64,000 nucleotides of DNA from Clonostachys chloroleuca (Eukaryota; Ascomycota; Sordariomycetes; Hypocreales; Bionectriaceae). The notes under the pieces are model-generated. The model searched no databases, had not been told where the DNA came from, and saw nothing but the letters and a program-made list of their open reading frames with translations. The translations under genes and the position numbers were made by a program. Each line of letters opens with the position of its first letter. Within the stretch, counting starts at the first letter, position 1. This document shows, one piece after another, positions 31,945 through 43,079 of this stretch. The DNA lies in assembly GCA_037952775.1 (NCBI GenBank), contig JBANAY010000003.1, forward strand, positions 25,668,001 through 25,732,000, written 5' to 3'.

Positions 31945-33110
31945 CTACGAAGATGATGCAGCCTGGTTGTCCTTGGACCCGCTAGCATCATCGTTCTGGT
32001 TGGACAGAGCCATCTGCCATGCCGGAATGGACGCCTTGCCAGCTGGCTTTCCATTTGTCAAACCGGTAGTACGGGCGGGAAGAGCCTTAGGGGCCTCGGT
32101 GGTAGGAGTTGACGAGGAACCGGCTGCTGCACTCTCTCCTGCGGATGCGCTGGAGCTGCTCACTGTGTTACCTGTAGCCACAGGCATAGTAGTTGCCGGG
32201 GTTGTGGGAGTGGCGGGTGTGCGTAGAGGGTTGACGATGGTGGATGGTGAGCTGGTAGCGTTGGCCGTCATGCGCTGAGACACAAGGGTCTTGAGACTGG
32301 TTAGTTCGCCGTTGATCTCGCGCAGCCGTTTCTCGGCCATTTCCTTCTGGTTGCTGAGAGCCTTGGGAATGGCATCCTTGAGCGCTTGGATCTCATCCCT
32401 GACGCGCTGAGCGTCGTCTTCGCGACGTCGGTTGGCCGACTTCAGGTCTGACATGACTGATTCCAGATCACCGATCGCCTTATCCAGTCTCTCCGTCCTC
32501 TCCTTTTCGGCGCTCTTCAGCTCCTCCGTGTCCTTGGCAAGTTGCTCGACAAGCGCAAATGACCTCTCAAATTGCTCTTCGATCGATTTCTTATCCTGCT
32601 CCAGCTTCTCTGGCGTCGGTGGTGCGACCAGAGGCATCACATAGCGCTATGATATATTGATCAGCCTCATCACATGTGTTGAATATTTGCCTCGCGTAAC
32701 CTACCTTGCCCAATGAGTAAATACCGTAGCTAACGCCACCTACGACAGTAGCCATGATGAACCAGTCTCTCCAATCCCGTCGAAGAGGGGCAGGCGGTTG
32801 TGGTTGCCAGGCATTAGGAGGATAGGGTTGATAGTATTGAGCGGGAGGGCTGGAGGGATACGGAGGCGTATTGGAGGGTGGTGAAGGGGGCGCGTTCCCC
32901 CCGGTTCTGGCCAGCGCGACATCAATCTCTTCCTGAGTTAGATTCTTGCTCCGTAGAAACGAAATGCGATTCTCGACTGATGAGGAAGCGACGCTCGGGT
33001 CCTGCAGAAATTGCACCTATCGCTGAGAGTTAGACCATCTCCTGAACCAATTCGGGACGCTTGCCGAGAAGACGTACTGCAGACGCGACGAGGTCATCGC
33101 GGATTGCCAT
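31945..33110 (-). CDS. pex14: Peroxin 14, peroxisomal docking factor
   Basis: Exons 33078-33110, 32705-33016 and 31945-32646 give 348 residues. The N-terminal receptor-binding domain is MAIRDDLVASA, then VQFLQDPSVASSSVENRISF, LRSKNLTQEEIDVAL. It is followed by a Pro/Tyr-rich linker, a membrane segment (WFIMATVVGGVSYGIYSLGK), RYVMPLVAPPTPEKLEQDK, a long coiled coil with heptads to ~residue 230, and a Ser/Thr/Ala-rich tail. Pex14 sits in the peroxisomal membrane and receives Pex5 and Pex7/Pex20 cargo complexes. Exon 1 encodes only 11 residues; skipping its GTACGT donor runs into a stop. It is divergent from ndc80 with a 535-bp shared promoter. Confidence 0.93.
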
Positions 33111-33645
33111 TGTGAACAACAAGATGCAGTTAAGCCTTAGCTCATCACCAAGGAAAAAGGAGTGTAGTGATGTCAATCGTGATATATAGAGGCGACGGAA
33201 TGTCGCTGCATCGACATGTGCGGCATGAGGCTGGGGAAAGCAGCATGCCGATTTTGGGCCGAGGCATCGGTTTCGATCTCGGGGTGCTGACAAAGACAGG
33301 CTAACCCCATTCGATGTCTCGTCTGGAGTAACACGTGACCCTGCACTTTGAGTTGGAGCGCCTCATGTGGGCCAATCAGATCCTGCGAAGCTTGTCTTTG
33401 TTTACTTTCGCTCTAAGCAACGAACAACCAGGGCCACCCCCACCACATGCCTCCCATTTTGTTTATGATCGCAGACTCACCGTAAAGTGCCCTGCCTGAC
33501 ATTGCAACCCAACTAACTGGCTACAGCATCGTTCCTGCGCGCGCAAAGCACAGCGAATTTACTTTCAAACTAATTTTTTTTTTGGCGATACAATCCAGTG
33601 TCTAGCTTTAAAACAGACGGTTTAATCAACCCAAAAAGGAAAGCC
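33111..33645. promoter_or_regulatory. Divergent promoter of pex14 and ndc80, with CCAAT box
   Basis: 535 bp between the two start codons. A GGGCCAATCAGATCC element with CCAAT at 33372-33376 lies near the middle, a binding-site form for the fungal HAP/CBC complex. T-rich sequence (TTTTTTTTTGGCG at ~33572) precedes ndc80. Use of the site is inferred. Confidence 0.5.
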
Positions 33646-35956
33646 ATGTCGCAAGACACAGGTCTGTGGAGTGTCCGCAGGCCAAGAGAGGTAAGTAGCC
33701 GCGTCACAAATCACAATCGCATCGAGAAGGCGACTGTCGCATTTATATGGTGGCACGCTGACTCTTTGTGCAGACCCTTGGTGGACTGAATCTGAACTCT
33801 GGTCTTCCTCAGCCTGGCTCGACGATGAAGCGTTCCAACTCGAGCAACACCGGCGGCAACTATACAAACAGCCATGTTCGCTCCATGTCGGGGTCTAGGC
33901 ACTCCCTTGCCATGTCGAGACCGAACCAGCCACACTTCCAGCGCTCATCCTCAGGAACGAATCTGGCCGATCTTGGCCTCGCTTCGGCTATGCGACCACC
34001 AAGAGCCAGCTTCGCGCCGGGCGCTTCGAGGGCACCAGCGGATACCAATAGACGCAGCAGCGTTTTCCAATCGCGCCCATCTGCCGCGGCTCCTACCAGC
34101 AGCCAGAGCGTTTTCCAGGTCACCCCACAAGCTGCAGGTGTGCCCCGCGATCCTCGCCCTCTCAGAGATCGTTCATTTCAAGCCCGGATCGCACAGGAAC
34201 TGGTAGAATACATGGCGCAGCATAACTTCGAGCTCGAGATGAACCATGTCTTGTCGCAGAATGCGATGAAATCCCCAACACAGAAGGATTTCAACTATAT
34301 GTTCCAATGGCTATACCATCGCATCGACCCCAGTCATCGCTTCCAAAAGAATATCGACCAAGAAGTACCACCAATCCTAAAGCAACTCAGGTACCCGTTC
34401 GAAAAGAGCATTACCAAGAGTCAAATTGCGGCAGTAGGCGGCCAGAACTGGAGCACATTTCTTGGCTTGCTGCACTGGATGATGCAGTTGGCAAAAATGT
34501 TGGACGGGTACTCTAGCGGCCAATATGATGACGCTTGCATGGAGGAGGGCATCGACCTCAGTGGGGACCGCATAATATTCGACTTCCTCAGCAACGGATA
34601 TCGAGATTGGATAGCCCCGGACAGAAGTGACCAAGATGCGGAGCGAATCCTGGAACCCCACGTCGAAGCCATGGCGGAGGCGTTCAAACACTCCAACTCC
34701 AAGTACCAATCGCAACTGGAGATGCTTGAGGCCGAAAACACTCGTCTGCTCAGGGAAATTGAGGAATTGGAAAAATCCACCCCCGACCCCGTAGTGCTTG
34801 ACAATCATTTCAAGATCATGGAAGAAGATAAGGCGAAGTTTGAGGAATATAACGCACTCGCAGAACAGCGCTCGGAGAAGTACGAGAGCCGCATCCAGGT
34901 GCTTGAAGATGAGATGGGGAAGCTCAACGAGGAGCTGCGCGAAGCGGAGGAGGAACGACGCAAGCTTCAGAAAACGGTTGATGCCCAGGGTATCAGCATG
35001 CAGGATATCGACCGCATGAACTCTGAGCGCGACAGACTGCAAAAGGGCGTCGAGTCGACCACGCAAAGACTGGAGGAGGCGAAGAAGAAAGTCGCAGAGA
35101 AGGAGGCAGAGGCGAGTCGGAGGCTGGACGAACTGGAGCGGACCGTGGACCAATACAACACGCTGGCATATCAAATTGCCCTCATCCCTGCTACGGCAGC
35201 AAACGCCAATGGACAGAACTACGAGCTCCAAGTCATGGTTAGCGACGACTCGGATTTCACCTCTTCGAATTTGCTGAAAACGTCTGGGAATTCATCAGCC
35301 GAGCGCCTTCTTGAGGATCCAATGACGGGATACCAGCCTGGGCATATTCTGAATTTGGATCTCCGTGGCACTTTGCGAGGATCCTTTCTGGCGCTGCGGA
35401 AAGAGATTTCTGAGCGACGTAGTGCGGCCATGGAGGACATGATGAAGGATCACGAATTGCTAGATGGCATCAAAGATGCCATAGAGGAAAAGCGCAGTGA
35501 AGTAGAGGCACTGGAACATCGCATGCGTGCTGCCGAGGAAGAATATGAGAAGACCAAGGAAGTCACACAGGCACAAAAGATGGCATCGGATACGCAGATT
35601 GAGAAGATGGAAAGGGAGCTCTCGCGTATGCGAGCAGGGTTGGCCGAGACTGTTCAGGTGCTTGAACAGCGCGAGATCAACACCACCATTGAGTAAGTTA
35701 TTAGACATCACATTAAGCTGCAGCTATACAGCTCGCTGACCAGTTTTGCAGATATGAACAGCTGGTTCTACGGGCCAACTCACTGAGAGAGGAGCTCCAC
35801 ACAGAGATTGATCGCATGCTCAACGATGTTATCAAATTCAAGATCCACGTGCAGAAGAACCTGGATGACTACGAAGGGTTCGTGGCTGACGAGCTCGAGC
35901 GAGAGCTCGGGACCGACGACATGAGAGACGATGATATTCAACCAATGGACGAGTGA
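33646..35956 (+). CDS. ndc80: Kinetochore protein Ndc80 (Hec1)
   Basis: Exons 33646-33690, 33774-35692 and 35752-35956 give 722 residues. It has a basic disordered tail ([26 protein letters not shown]), which binds microtubules and is an Aurora B target. The calponin-homology Ndc80 domain follows: [38 protein letters not shown] and [21 protein letters not shown] long coiled coil with the Ndc80 loop region reaches the C-terminus, where it pairs with Nuf2 and Spc24/25. It is the microtubule-binding subunit of the Ndc80 complex at the outer kinetochore. Exon 1 encodes [15 protein letters not shown]. The last intron (59 nt) interrupts a Glu codon in phase 2. Length and order fit the family. Confidence 0.96.
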
Positions 35957-37914
35957 GCGATATGAACAGTCCGACCTTTTAATTCTGTTCTTTTTATGGT
36001 TTGTCAAGAGAAGCAATGCCTTGCATGGATGCGCGGCGTTGGCGGCGTTGGGCAAAGAGAGATGAGATTACTGGATGCACCTTGATGAGTAGCTTTACGA
36101 GTTTTGATTTACGATGATGGCCAGTCAATGTTACAAATACCATAGTGAATTTCGGGGAGTTTTCATGTCGCTATCGAGGATTATTTTTTGGATGGGAAGA
36201 GACGAGTAGAGTCAGGAATATACTTGCTACATTTATTTGCCCGGATTGGCAATGTGGTCGGGTCGTAGATGATAAATTGTCCACAATTGGGGTTTGCTTG
36301 GAGCTGATTACACGCGACAATCTCAACATTCAGGACCATCCGCTGCCCCCGTCCTCTGGTTGGTTAATCACCAGGTAGGTAGGTATGCGCACAGTCGTTG
36401 GTCATCAATCCCGGCCCTCCCTGTGGTATCTATCTACTGCGGATCCTACCTACTGCTCGAGATAATACCTGCCCATCAGTTGAGGGCATATGCATGATAG
36501 GTATCCTACGTAGGTGGATGTAAGCTACCCCCAAATGGAAGCTACCTACCCACGTATCTGGACACCCAGATTGCCGGTTGGTATGTCCATTACCAAGCTG
36601 ATAGCAGGTGGCGCCAGAAGGCGAAGAGGAGGCACCATCTCAGCTAGCGCATCCAGTGGCTTGCGTCACGAACAGCGATGGCGTCACCCTGCCAACTTAT
36701 TTACCTACCTACCTACCTAGGTTGCTTCGGCGGTTGGTACATGCAAGGTAGGCATGCAGGTAGTTCGCTCAAGTTTCATCCACTCTCCCTGCGTGCGGCA
36801 ACGGGCACGAGGCACATCAGCACATCAGTGGGGGCCCGGCCAGCCATCGCGTTTGGGTTTGGTGCAATCTGCTTGGGCTCGCACTGTCCCGGCTAGCCTT
36901 AGCCCGTTCTTGGGGGCTGTTCCCAGCACGTTAGGTAGGGTAGCGGTAGCGGCAGTGGTAGCCCTCACCACATGAGCACCCGAGCTTTGGTGCTACCCCA
37001 CGTTGAGCTTGCTAAGGTCGAATATCCGTCTTCCAGAACCTCGTCCATCTGGGCTTCCCGCGCCATCGCGTGTGACCGATACTGCCCTTATCGTCTTGTG
37101 TGAAGACCTGCGCCCCTGTCCGAGTCCCTGCCATCGCCCTTCTGTCTGCCGCTGCTCGGCATTGGCAGCACCTGACGGAAAACCGCTCCTGATCTATTGT
37201 TAGGCCCGAAACCGCTAAATCCTCTGCACACCCTGTTAGCACGTTGCGATCCGCCAATTCGTCCGTCATCGCTCGCTTCGAGCCAGAGCCCTGGTTCTTG
37301 CATCGTCGCGCAAGTGTCCCGCCCACACGATACGCTGTGTGCTGTACGCCTTTCGAAGAGGGGTTCTGTTCCGGACAGACCTTGAAAATCTGACTGGCAC
37401 ATCAATCCTTGTACGCCATGTGCTCCGGACCTTTCTGAAGGCTTTTTGGGAGCCCCGAACCGAGTTTGCGTCCAGCGACACTTCTACGTCGACACATTGT
37501 TTACTTTTTGCACGACAGCCCTGCGTTGCGTCGGGACAACGGAATTCCTCTGTCCGCGGCTGGATTCTCCCCGCGAAGATCAACAGGGCGATCCTCGCGT
37601 GCTCTTGTCAGAACCCCAAGAACCCTTCCATTCCAAGTCACTGCAACACGACCCTCTTGCGACACCGAAAGCGCCCGACTCTCTCCCCCACACAATCCGA
37701 GGCCACATTTAGGCGTAGCATGTTATCTAGTGTTACCGAACTTGCCCGTGTAATAAAACGACGCTCGACACTGAGGCGGAACAGCTGGCCCCTCCAGTAA
37801 GCGCGCCATAGCGGGCTTGCCGCCGGCGGCTCATGGTGGCACTGCTTGCCAAGGAACTGGATTGGATAGTGGAGGACCACACATCTCTGCTTTGACGCAA
37901 ATCAGTTCGGCAAG
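35957..37914. other. Spacer with interspersed CCTA/TAGG motifs; promoter and leader of the CNBD/F-box gene
   Basis: 2 kb without a supported gene. Between 36370 and 36760 the tetranucleotide CCTA/TAGG recurs many times in both orientations, with a perfect ACCTACCTACCTACCTAGGT run ending at ~36722. The last ~800 bases are GC-rich and may form a long 5' leader: several short frames occur but no credible exon in the right phase. Confidence 0.5.
36699..36722. repeat. CCTA tetranucleotide repeat
   Basis: Four to five tandem ACCT/CCTA units ending in CCTAGGT, the densest point of a region rich in the same motif in both orientations. Confidence 0.8.
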
Positions 37915-40900
37915 ATGAGGCGGGCACGCTCCCCGAGTTCGCCCTCGCCATACAGGGCGCTGGCGCACCACCAGATGGCAAACGCCTCGTCAAAAGGAAA
38001 GGATACCGCATCGCTGATCCGGTCCTTCAATAACGAGAACAACCCGACGCGTCCTATACGGCCCTCGCCTCTTACGGCGTCGATAATTCGTGACATGCCG
38101 CAGGATTTGGTCGACCGAATTAGGTCCTTCCCGCTGTTCATGTCAGCCCCCGAGGAGTTTCTCATCGAGATTGGAAACCATCTGAAACCCCAGATTCATG
38201 CTATGCATGATCATATAGTAAGAGAGGGAGATGATGCGAAGGCAATGTACTGGCTTGTGCGTGGTGTGGTGGCAGTCACATCTCGGGACGGCGAGGCTGT
38301 CTATGCCGAGCTCAAGCCTGGATCATTTTTTGGAGAAATCGGAGTGCTCATGGATGTGCCCAGGACTGCCACCATTGTGGCGCGGACGAAATGTTTACTG
38401 CTGGTCTTGAAGAAGGAGGACCTGCAAGCCGTCATGCCCAAGTTCCCTGAAATGGAGCAGGCAATTCGGCATGAAGCCCAGGAGAGGTTGAACCTCCTGA
38501 AGAAACAGCGTCAAGAGGGACGCCCGAAAATACAACCCCCAACGGGGGAAATTTCATCTCGGGAAGCAGTGCCCGGCGAGGTCTCCACAGGAGAGACAGG
38601 GTCCATCCGAGATCACGCTGTGATAAATACGAAGAAGCGCAAGTCACCCAGTCCCGGCGTTATCGAGGATCCTGCCGCTGGAAGTGCCATTGGGAGCGGG
38701 TTTGTCAATATCCGGCAGACGCTGAAAGAGCTTCCTCTTTTCTCGAACCTCCCGCCTGATATTCTCCACTTCCTTGGGTTGAGCGTTCAGCCGCGAGCAT
38801 ATGCCCCCTTTAACGACATTATTCGACAGGGTATGCCTGGCAATGACATATTCTTCATCGTGAGGGGAGAAGCAGAAGTAGTTCATGACCCCCCGAAAGA
38901 AATGCAGGAGGGCGCGGATAGCCTCTCTCGCCTTCAAAAGCGCCCGCGCTTAAGAGCGGGCCAGTACTTTGGGGAGGTAACCAGCCTGGGGCTATCCCCA
39001 GGGCGCACTGCAACGGTCCGGTCAATCACCACTGTCGAGTGCCTAGTGATCCCAGGGGACACTCTGAATGAGCTCTGGAGGCGGTGTCCGCCCGATATCA
39101 AATCTCAAGTGGAAGAGACGGCGCGCTTGCGTTTCGGCAAGCAGGATGATGATGTTGATATGCTTGGTGCCGAATCGCAGTCGAAAGCCAGCAAGTCCGA
39201 CCCACCAACACCAACTACACCTACAGCACCGTTAGGCATCTCCCCTCATCTCACATTCACCTCTCCCTCGAAACCAAGTTCACCTAGCAAGGAGGAGCCC
39301 GAACGAATGGAGCCCAAGGACCCCGACCCTTTCCTGAGCGTCGACATGGAAAATTTGAGGAACCGGCGGCGACATTCGTTGGCACCACCGACCCCTCTCC
39401 CGGACAACTCGTCCCCCTTGGCGAATGGTGTCCGCCCCCAGGCATTGAGGATCACACCTGCCAGATTTGCAACAGCAGACTTCTCGCCAGACTCCGATTT
39501 ACCTGCTAAGAGAGTGAAAACGCTGCCGCGTCGTCCCCATAAGGTGCTGCAGCCTACATTTCCAGACGATGTTTTGACGAGAATATTTGGCTCCCTTGAT
39601 ATCGGAGAGCTTCTTCGTCTTCGTCTGGTCCATAGCCACTGGAAGAGGCTTCTGCATACCTCGGATAGAATCTGTCATTTGGTGGACCTCTCAATTTACA
39701 ACCGCAAGGTCACAGACGCCGTAATACGAGAAGTCCTAGTCCCCTTCATTGGCTCGCGCGCCCAGGTAATAGACCTTAATAATTGCTTCCACATCTCCGA
39801 CGAAGGGTTTTCGACCTTGTGGAGGGCTTGTGGTAAGAATGTGAAGGTATGGAGAATGCGGTCTGTGTGGGATGTTTCGGCGAGCCAGATCCTGGAGATG
39901 AGCGAAAACGCAAAGAGTCTGCAAGAGGTCGACTGGAGTAACTGCCGCAAAGTTGGGGACAATCTGCTAGGACGTGTTGTTGGCTGGGTTGTACCGGAGC
40001 CTCCGCCGTCAAATACGAATAGGCAGGTTGTCATTTCGAGTTCGAGCACCAAACCCAAGACGAGGTCGCAACAGAAGCAGCAGCAGCAGCAACAACAGCA
40101 ACAACAGCAGCAGCAACAGCAGCAGAAATCTCAGAGGCCTCAGAACATGCCAGCGCCAGGAACCGTCATCGGATGCCCAAAGCTGCGGAAACTCAACCTT
40201 TCCTACTGCAAACATATCACTGACCGGTCCATGGCTCACTTAGCTGCGCATGCCTCGAACCGTATTGAATCCCTAACTCTAACTCGCTGCACATCGATCT
40301 CGGATGCAGGTTTCCAATCTTGGGCTTCGTTCAAGTTTGAGAGGCTATGGAATTTGGGGTTAGCAGACTGTACCTACCTCTCGGATAATGCCGTTGTGGC
40401 GCTTGTCAATTCCGCGAAGAATCTAACGCATCTGGATCTGTCTTTCTGTTGCGCCTTATCCGACACGGCCACTGAGGTTGTGGCTCTCGGCCTCCCCAGG
40501 CTCCGGGAACTCAAGCTGGCATTTTGTGGAAGTGCCGTGAGTGACGCCAGTTTGGAAAGCATTGCGCTACATCTCAACGAGTTGGAGGGACTTAGTGTCC
40601 GAGGGTGTGTCCGTGTCACTGGAAAGGGTGTGGAGAATATTCTCCGAGGCTGCACCCAGCTTGAGTGGCTTGACGCGAGTCAGTGCCGCAACCTGGAACC
40701 TTGGATCCGTACTGGGGGAGTAGAGAGATGGGGTTACGACAATCGCTTCCCGAAGACCCCCGAGCAGATTGCGGCGTGGCGCTCGCCGATTCTAAGCCCT
40801 CCTTTAAGTGAGCAAACCGCACTGCCGGGCAAGATGAGTGTCGCGATGCTCACTACACCAAGCTACCTCACGCAAACCGGCGTCTTGGGAAGGAGACCCA

Positions 40901-40950
40901 GGCGCCCTGTTCGGTTCATCATCGAAAAGGGGACCGACGGCTTGCGTTGA
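37915..40950 (+). CDS. Double cyclic-nucleotide-binding domain / F-box / LRR protein
   Basis: An intronless frame of 1,011 codons. The first CNBD covers about residues 71-172, with a complete phosphate-binding-cassette motif FFGEIGVLMDVPRTATIVA. The second covers about 274-395 (FNDIIRQGMPGNDIFFIVRG, then YFGEVTSLGLSPGRTATV), with one extra residue before the conserved Arg. After a disordered Pro/Ser/Lys linker comes an F-box at about 545-585 (FPDDVLTRIFGSLDIGELLR, then RLVHSHWKRLL). AMN1-like leucine-rich repeats follow to ~960 (LNLSYCKHITDRSMAHLA, LDLSFCCALSDTATEVVALG), interrupted by a poly-Gln tract. F-box plus LRR implies a substrate receptor of an SCF ubiquitin ligase. The CNBDs suggest that a small ligand, possibly cAMP or cGMP, controls it. 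Similar proteins are annotated in filamentous fungi, but I know of no assigned function. Confidence 0.88.
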   Translation: MRRARSPSSPSPYRALAHHQMANASSKGKDTASLIRSFNNENNPTRPIRPSPLTASIIRDMPQDLVDRIRSFPLFMSAPEEFLIEIGNHLKPQIHAMHDHIVREGDDAKAMYWLVRGVVAVTSRDGEAVYAELKPGSFFGEIGVLMDVPRTATIVARTKCLLLVLKKEDLQAVMPKFPEMEQAIRHEAQERLNLLKKQRQEGRPKIQPPTGEISSREAVPGEVSTGETGSIRDHAVINTKKRKSPSPGVIEDPAAGSAIGSGFVNIRQTLKELPLFSNLPPDILHFLGLSVQPRAYAPFNDIIRQGMPGNDIFFIVRGEAEVVHDPPKEMQEGADSLSRLQKRPRLRAGQYFGEVTSLGLSPGRTATVRSITTVECLVIPGDTLNELWRRCPPDIKSQVEETARLRFGKQDDDVDMLGAESQSKASKSDPPTPTTPTAPLGISPHLTFTSPSKPSSPSKEEPERMEPKDPDPFLSVDMENLRNRRRHSLAPPTPLPDNSSPLANGVRPQALRITPARFATADFSPDSDLPAKRVKTLPRRPHKVLQPTFPDDVLTRIFGSLDIGELLRLRLVHSHWKRLLHTSDRICHLVDLSIYNRKVTDAVIREVLVPFIGSRAQVIDLNNCFHISDEGFSTLWRACGKNVKVWRMRSVWDVSASQILEMSENAKSLQEVDWSNCRKVGDNLLGRVVGWVVPEPPPSNTNRQVVISSSSTKPKTRSQQKQQQQQQQQQQQQQQQQKSQRPQNMPAPGTVIGCPKLRKLNLSYCKHITDRSMAHLAAHASNRIESLTLTRCTSISDAGFQSWASFKFERLWNLGLADCTYLSDNAVVALVNSAKNLTHLDLSFCCALSDTATEVVALGLPRLRELKLAFCGSAVSDASLESIALHLNELEGLSVRGCVRVTGKGVENILRGCTQLEWLDASQCRNLEPWIRTGGVERWGYDNRFPKTPEQIAAWRSPILSPPLSEQTALPGKMSVAMLTTPSYLTQTGVLGRRPRRPVRFIIEKGTDGLR
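40069..40127 (+). repeat. Poly-Gln (CAG/CAA) tract in the LRR region
   Basis: About 18 Gln codons, mixed CAG and CAA, bounded by CAACAGAAGCAG and CAGAAATCT. They sit in a loop between leucine-rich repeats of the CNBD/F-box protein. Such tracts vary in length between strains. Confidence 0.9.
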
Positions 40951-41965
40951 TATGATGTAACGTCTTTTTTATTATGATTTTTCTTTTGTTACGAGATGGT
41001 TGTACTGCTCGTTTTCGGTACAAGCTTAACATCCCCACATGTCAAGCATTGCTACCAGCAGGACGATTTTGGATACTCTCATTGCGATGGAGTGGTAAAA
41101 GTTACCGACGGGTTTGTTTCTCGAGCACATTGGCAAAAAAAGGTATTTCTGGTCCGTGGTGCATTTGGTGCATATGGGTATTGGGGCATGGTAAGAGCAG
41201 GACTGTGTAACTCAGTTGTGTCAGGATATGATACCCTGGTGATCATTTGGGCTACGACGGATAAAATGCGAGCTATGATGTATGGTGTTATATTTCGTCC
41301 TTTTAAGAAAAAAACCAACTGTCCTAGAAGGGGTAGGTAGTTTTGCAGGTAGTTCGGCCTCCAGTGTAACGAATGGACCGGTGGGGATATGCATCAATGT
41401 CGAATAGATCCTATCTGATATCTAATTAGGCTTTCTATTTATATGAACTGTACGACTCTCGGTGATCCGGGCTTGGGTTTTCTTATCTGCGAGAGAGTAA
41501 ATCCGAGGGCTATGCTCGTTGTGCTTGGTAAGTGACTGGGCGCGGAGCATCTCGGGCCCTGATATTGAGGCGAGCCTCAGCAGTTCTCCGGACCAGTGCT
41601 AGACCCGTAGACTTGTGCCAATTGGCCAGTCACAGCAGGCTGGAGATCCATGACGCTACGGCGCTGTTCCGACTTGCTGATTAACACCAGCTTCTGGTAT
41701 TCTGGTAGGCGCGGGAAAATTTCCACCTCTTTCCATTCGCTGCACGTGACTCCGGACTTTGCAAAGCTCCAGGTCCTCGACACGGACAGACGTCACATCG
41801 TTTGCCTCAGGTGTAGCCGCAGTGAGGTCAAATACTCATCCCCGCCTCCGTCCCTCAAGGTCGTTAGAATTTTCCCATTTCGCCCATTCTCCTCATTAAC
41901 AACCCCGGAATCACATACTCCAACCCAAAGAACTCAAGACAGCCAATAGAGCGACCCTACCAGCA
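40951..41965. other. Intergenic region, no supported gene
   Basis: 1 kb spacer; the first part is AT-rich 3' UTR-like sequence. The last ~200 bases, rich in CCC and TTC, are the probable leader of the GHITM-like gene. Confidence 0.55.
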
Positions 41966-43079
41966 ATGTCGTTCACGATCACAGTCCGCCAGGGCCCGCG
42001 GCTGGCGCACCAACTGCCACAGGTGCTGTCCAAGTCCGCATTCCGATCCGCCGCTCCCGCACGAGCCTTCCACCAGCAGCCCATGAAGCGCATGAGCGCC
42101 AGCTTCTTCACATCCCGAATCGCCTCGTCATCGCAAAGGGCGTCCAAGAATGCCTGCGCGCGCGCGCGAGCGGCGCCGCCAGGTCGTACTACCAGCAGGC
42201 GCAGCAGCAGGAGGGCGCCCTCGCCGGCTCGGGGATGCGCAAGCTGCTGGTCGGCGGCGCCATCTTCGGCGGCACCCTCGTCGCGATCAACCTCGTCTTC
42301 AACCGCGAGACCAGGGACGACGGCGGCATGCCCGTGTACGAGCGGGAGTACCTGAACAACACGTTCCTGCACACTGGTCTGGGCATTGGCATTATCGGCC
42401 TGACGGCCCGGCAGATGGTGCAGACTGGCTTCGTGTATAGGTTGATGGTCACCAACCCGTGGGTCGTTGGTATCGGTGGTCTGGCTCTGAGCTTCGCTAC
42501 CATGATTGGAACCCGGTCCATCAGCCCTGATAAGTAAGTCAATTCTCATATTTTACGACATGGAACGAATAGAGCTGACTGTATGGAAATAGCTATGTCC
42601 CCAAGTACGCTCTCTGGACCGCTTTCAACGCCACCCAGGCCGCTTTCGTCGCCCCTCTTCTGGCCTTCGTTCCCCGCGCTCTTCTCGGTCGCGCTGGTCT
42701 CTACACCGTCGCCATGATGGGTGCTCTGTCAGTGGTCGGTGCCACTGCTAAGCAGGAAAAGTACCTGTACATTGGTGGTCCCCTCCTGGCTGGTGCTGCT
42801 ATCGTGGCCGCATCTGGACTTGCCCCTCTCGTGATCCCCGTCACCGCTGTGCGCACGCTCGCCTTCACCGAGAACCTGTGGCTCTACGGTGGTCTGGCCG
42901 TATTCGGCGGTTTCACCCTGTACGATGTCCAGAAGGTTCTCTACCACGCCCGCCTCGCCCAGGCTGGTGTGATGCGCCGTGACCCTGTCAACGAAAGCAT
43001 CTCCCTGGAGCTCGACTTCCTCAACATTTTTATCCGCATGGTCCAGATCCTTATGATGCAACAGAACAGGAGGAAGTAA
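41966..43079 (+). CDS. Mitochondrial Bax-inhibitor-1 family protein (GHITM/MICS1-like), with apparent frameshift
   Basis: Exons 41966-42533 and 42593-43079, with phase-2 intron (AA|C). The N-terminus (MSFTITVRQGPRLAHQLPQV, Arg-rich up to ~residue 60) is a mitochondrial presequence. The UPF0005/BI-1 body has at least six membrane helices: MRKLLVGGAIFGGTLVAINL, LHTGLGIGIIGLTARQMV, WVVGIGGLALSFATMI, FVAPLLAFVPRALL, GGPLLAGAAIVAASGLAPLV and LWLYGGLAVFGGFTLYDVQK. It ends with ESISLELDFLNIFIRMVQIL, the family C-terminal acidic motif. Relatives (GHITM/TMBIM5) are inner-membrane proteins linked to cristae structure and cation exchange. The presequence and body frames disagree by -1; the shift falls between ~42100 and 42190, most likely at the CG repeat (42157-42168). 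The restored length is about 350 residues. Confidence 0.85.

Noticed and set aside
33017..33035. 19-nt intron in PEX14 after ...VQEM
   Set aside because: Too short to splice; using the upstream GTACGT donor gives a normal intron and the family N-terminus.
34377..35231. 284-codon minus-strand frame opposite NDC80
   Set aside because: Leu/Val/Phe-rich shadow of the coiled-coil coding strand; no motif.
41911..42549. 212-codon minus-strand frame over the BI-1 family gene
   Set aside because: Antisense to the presequence and first helices; the composition mirrors GC-rich codons of the + strand.
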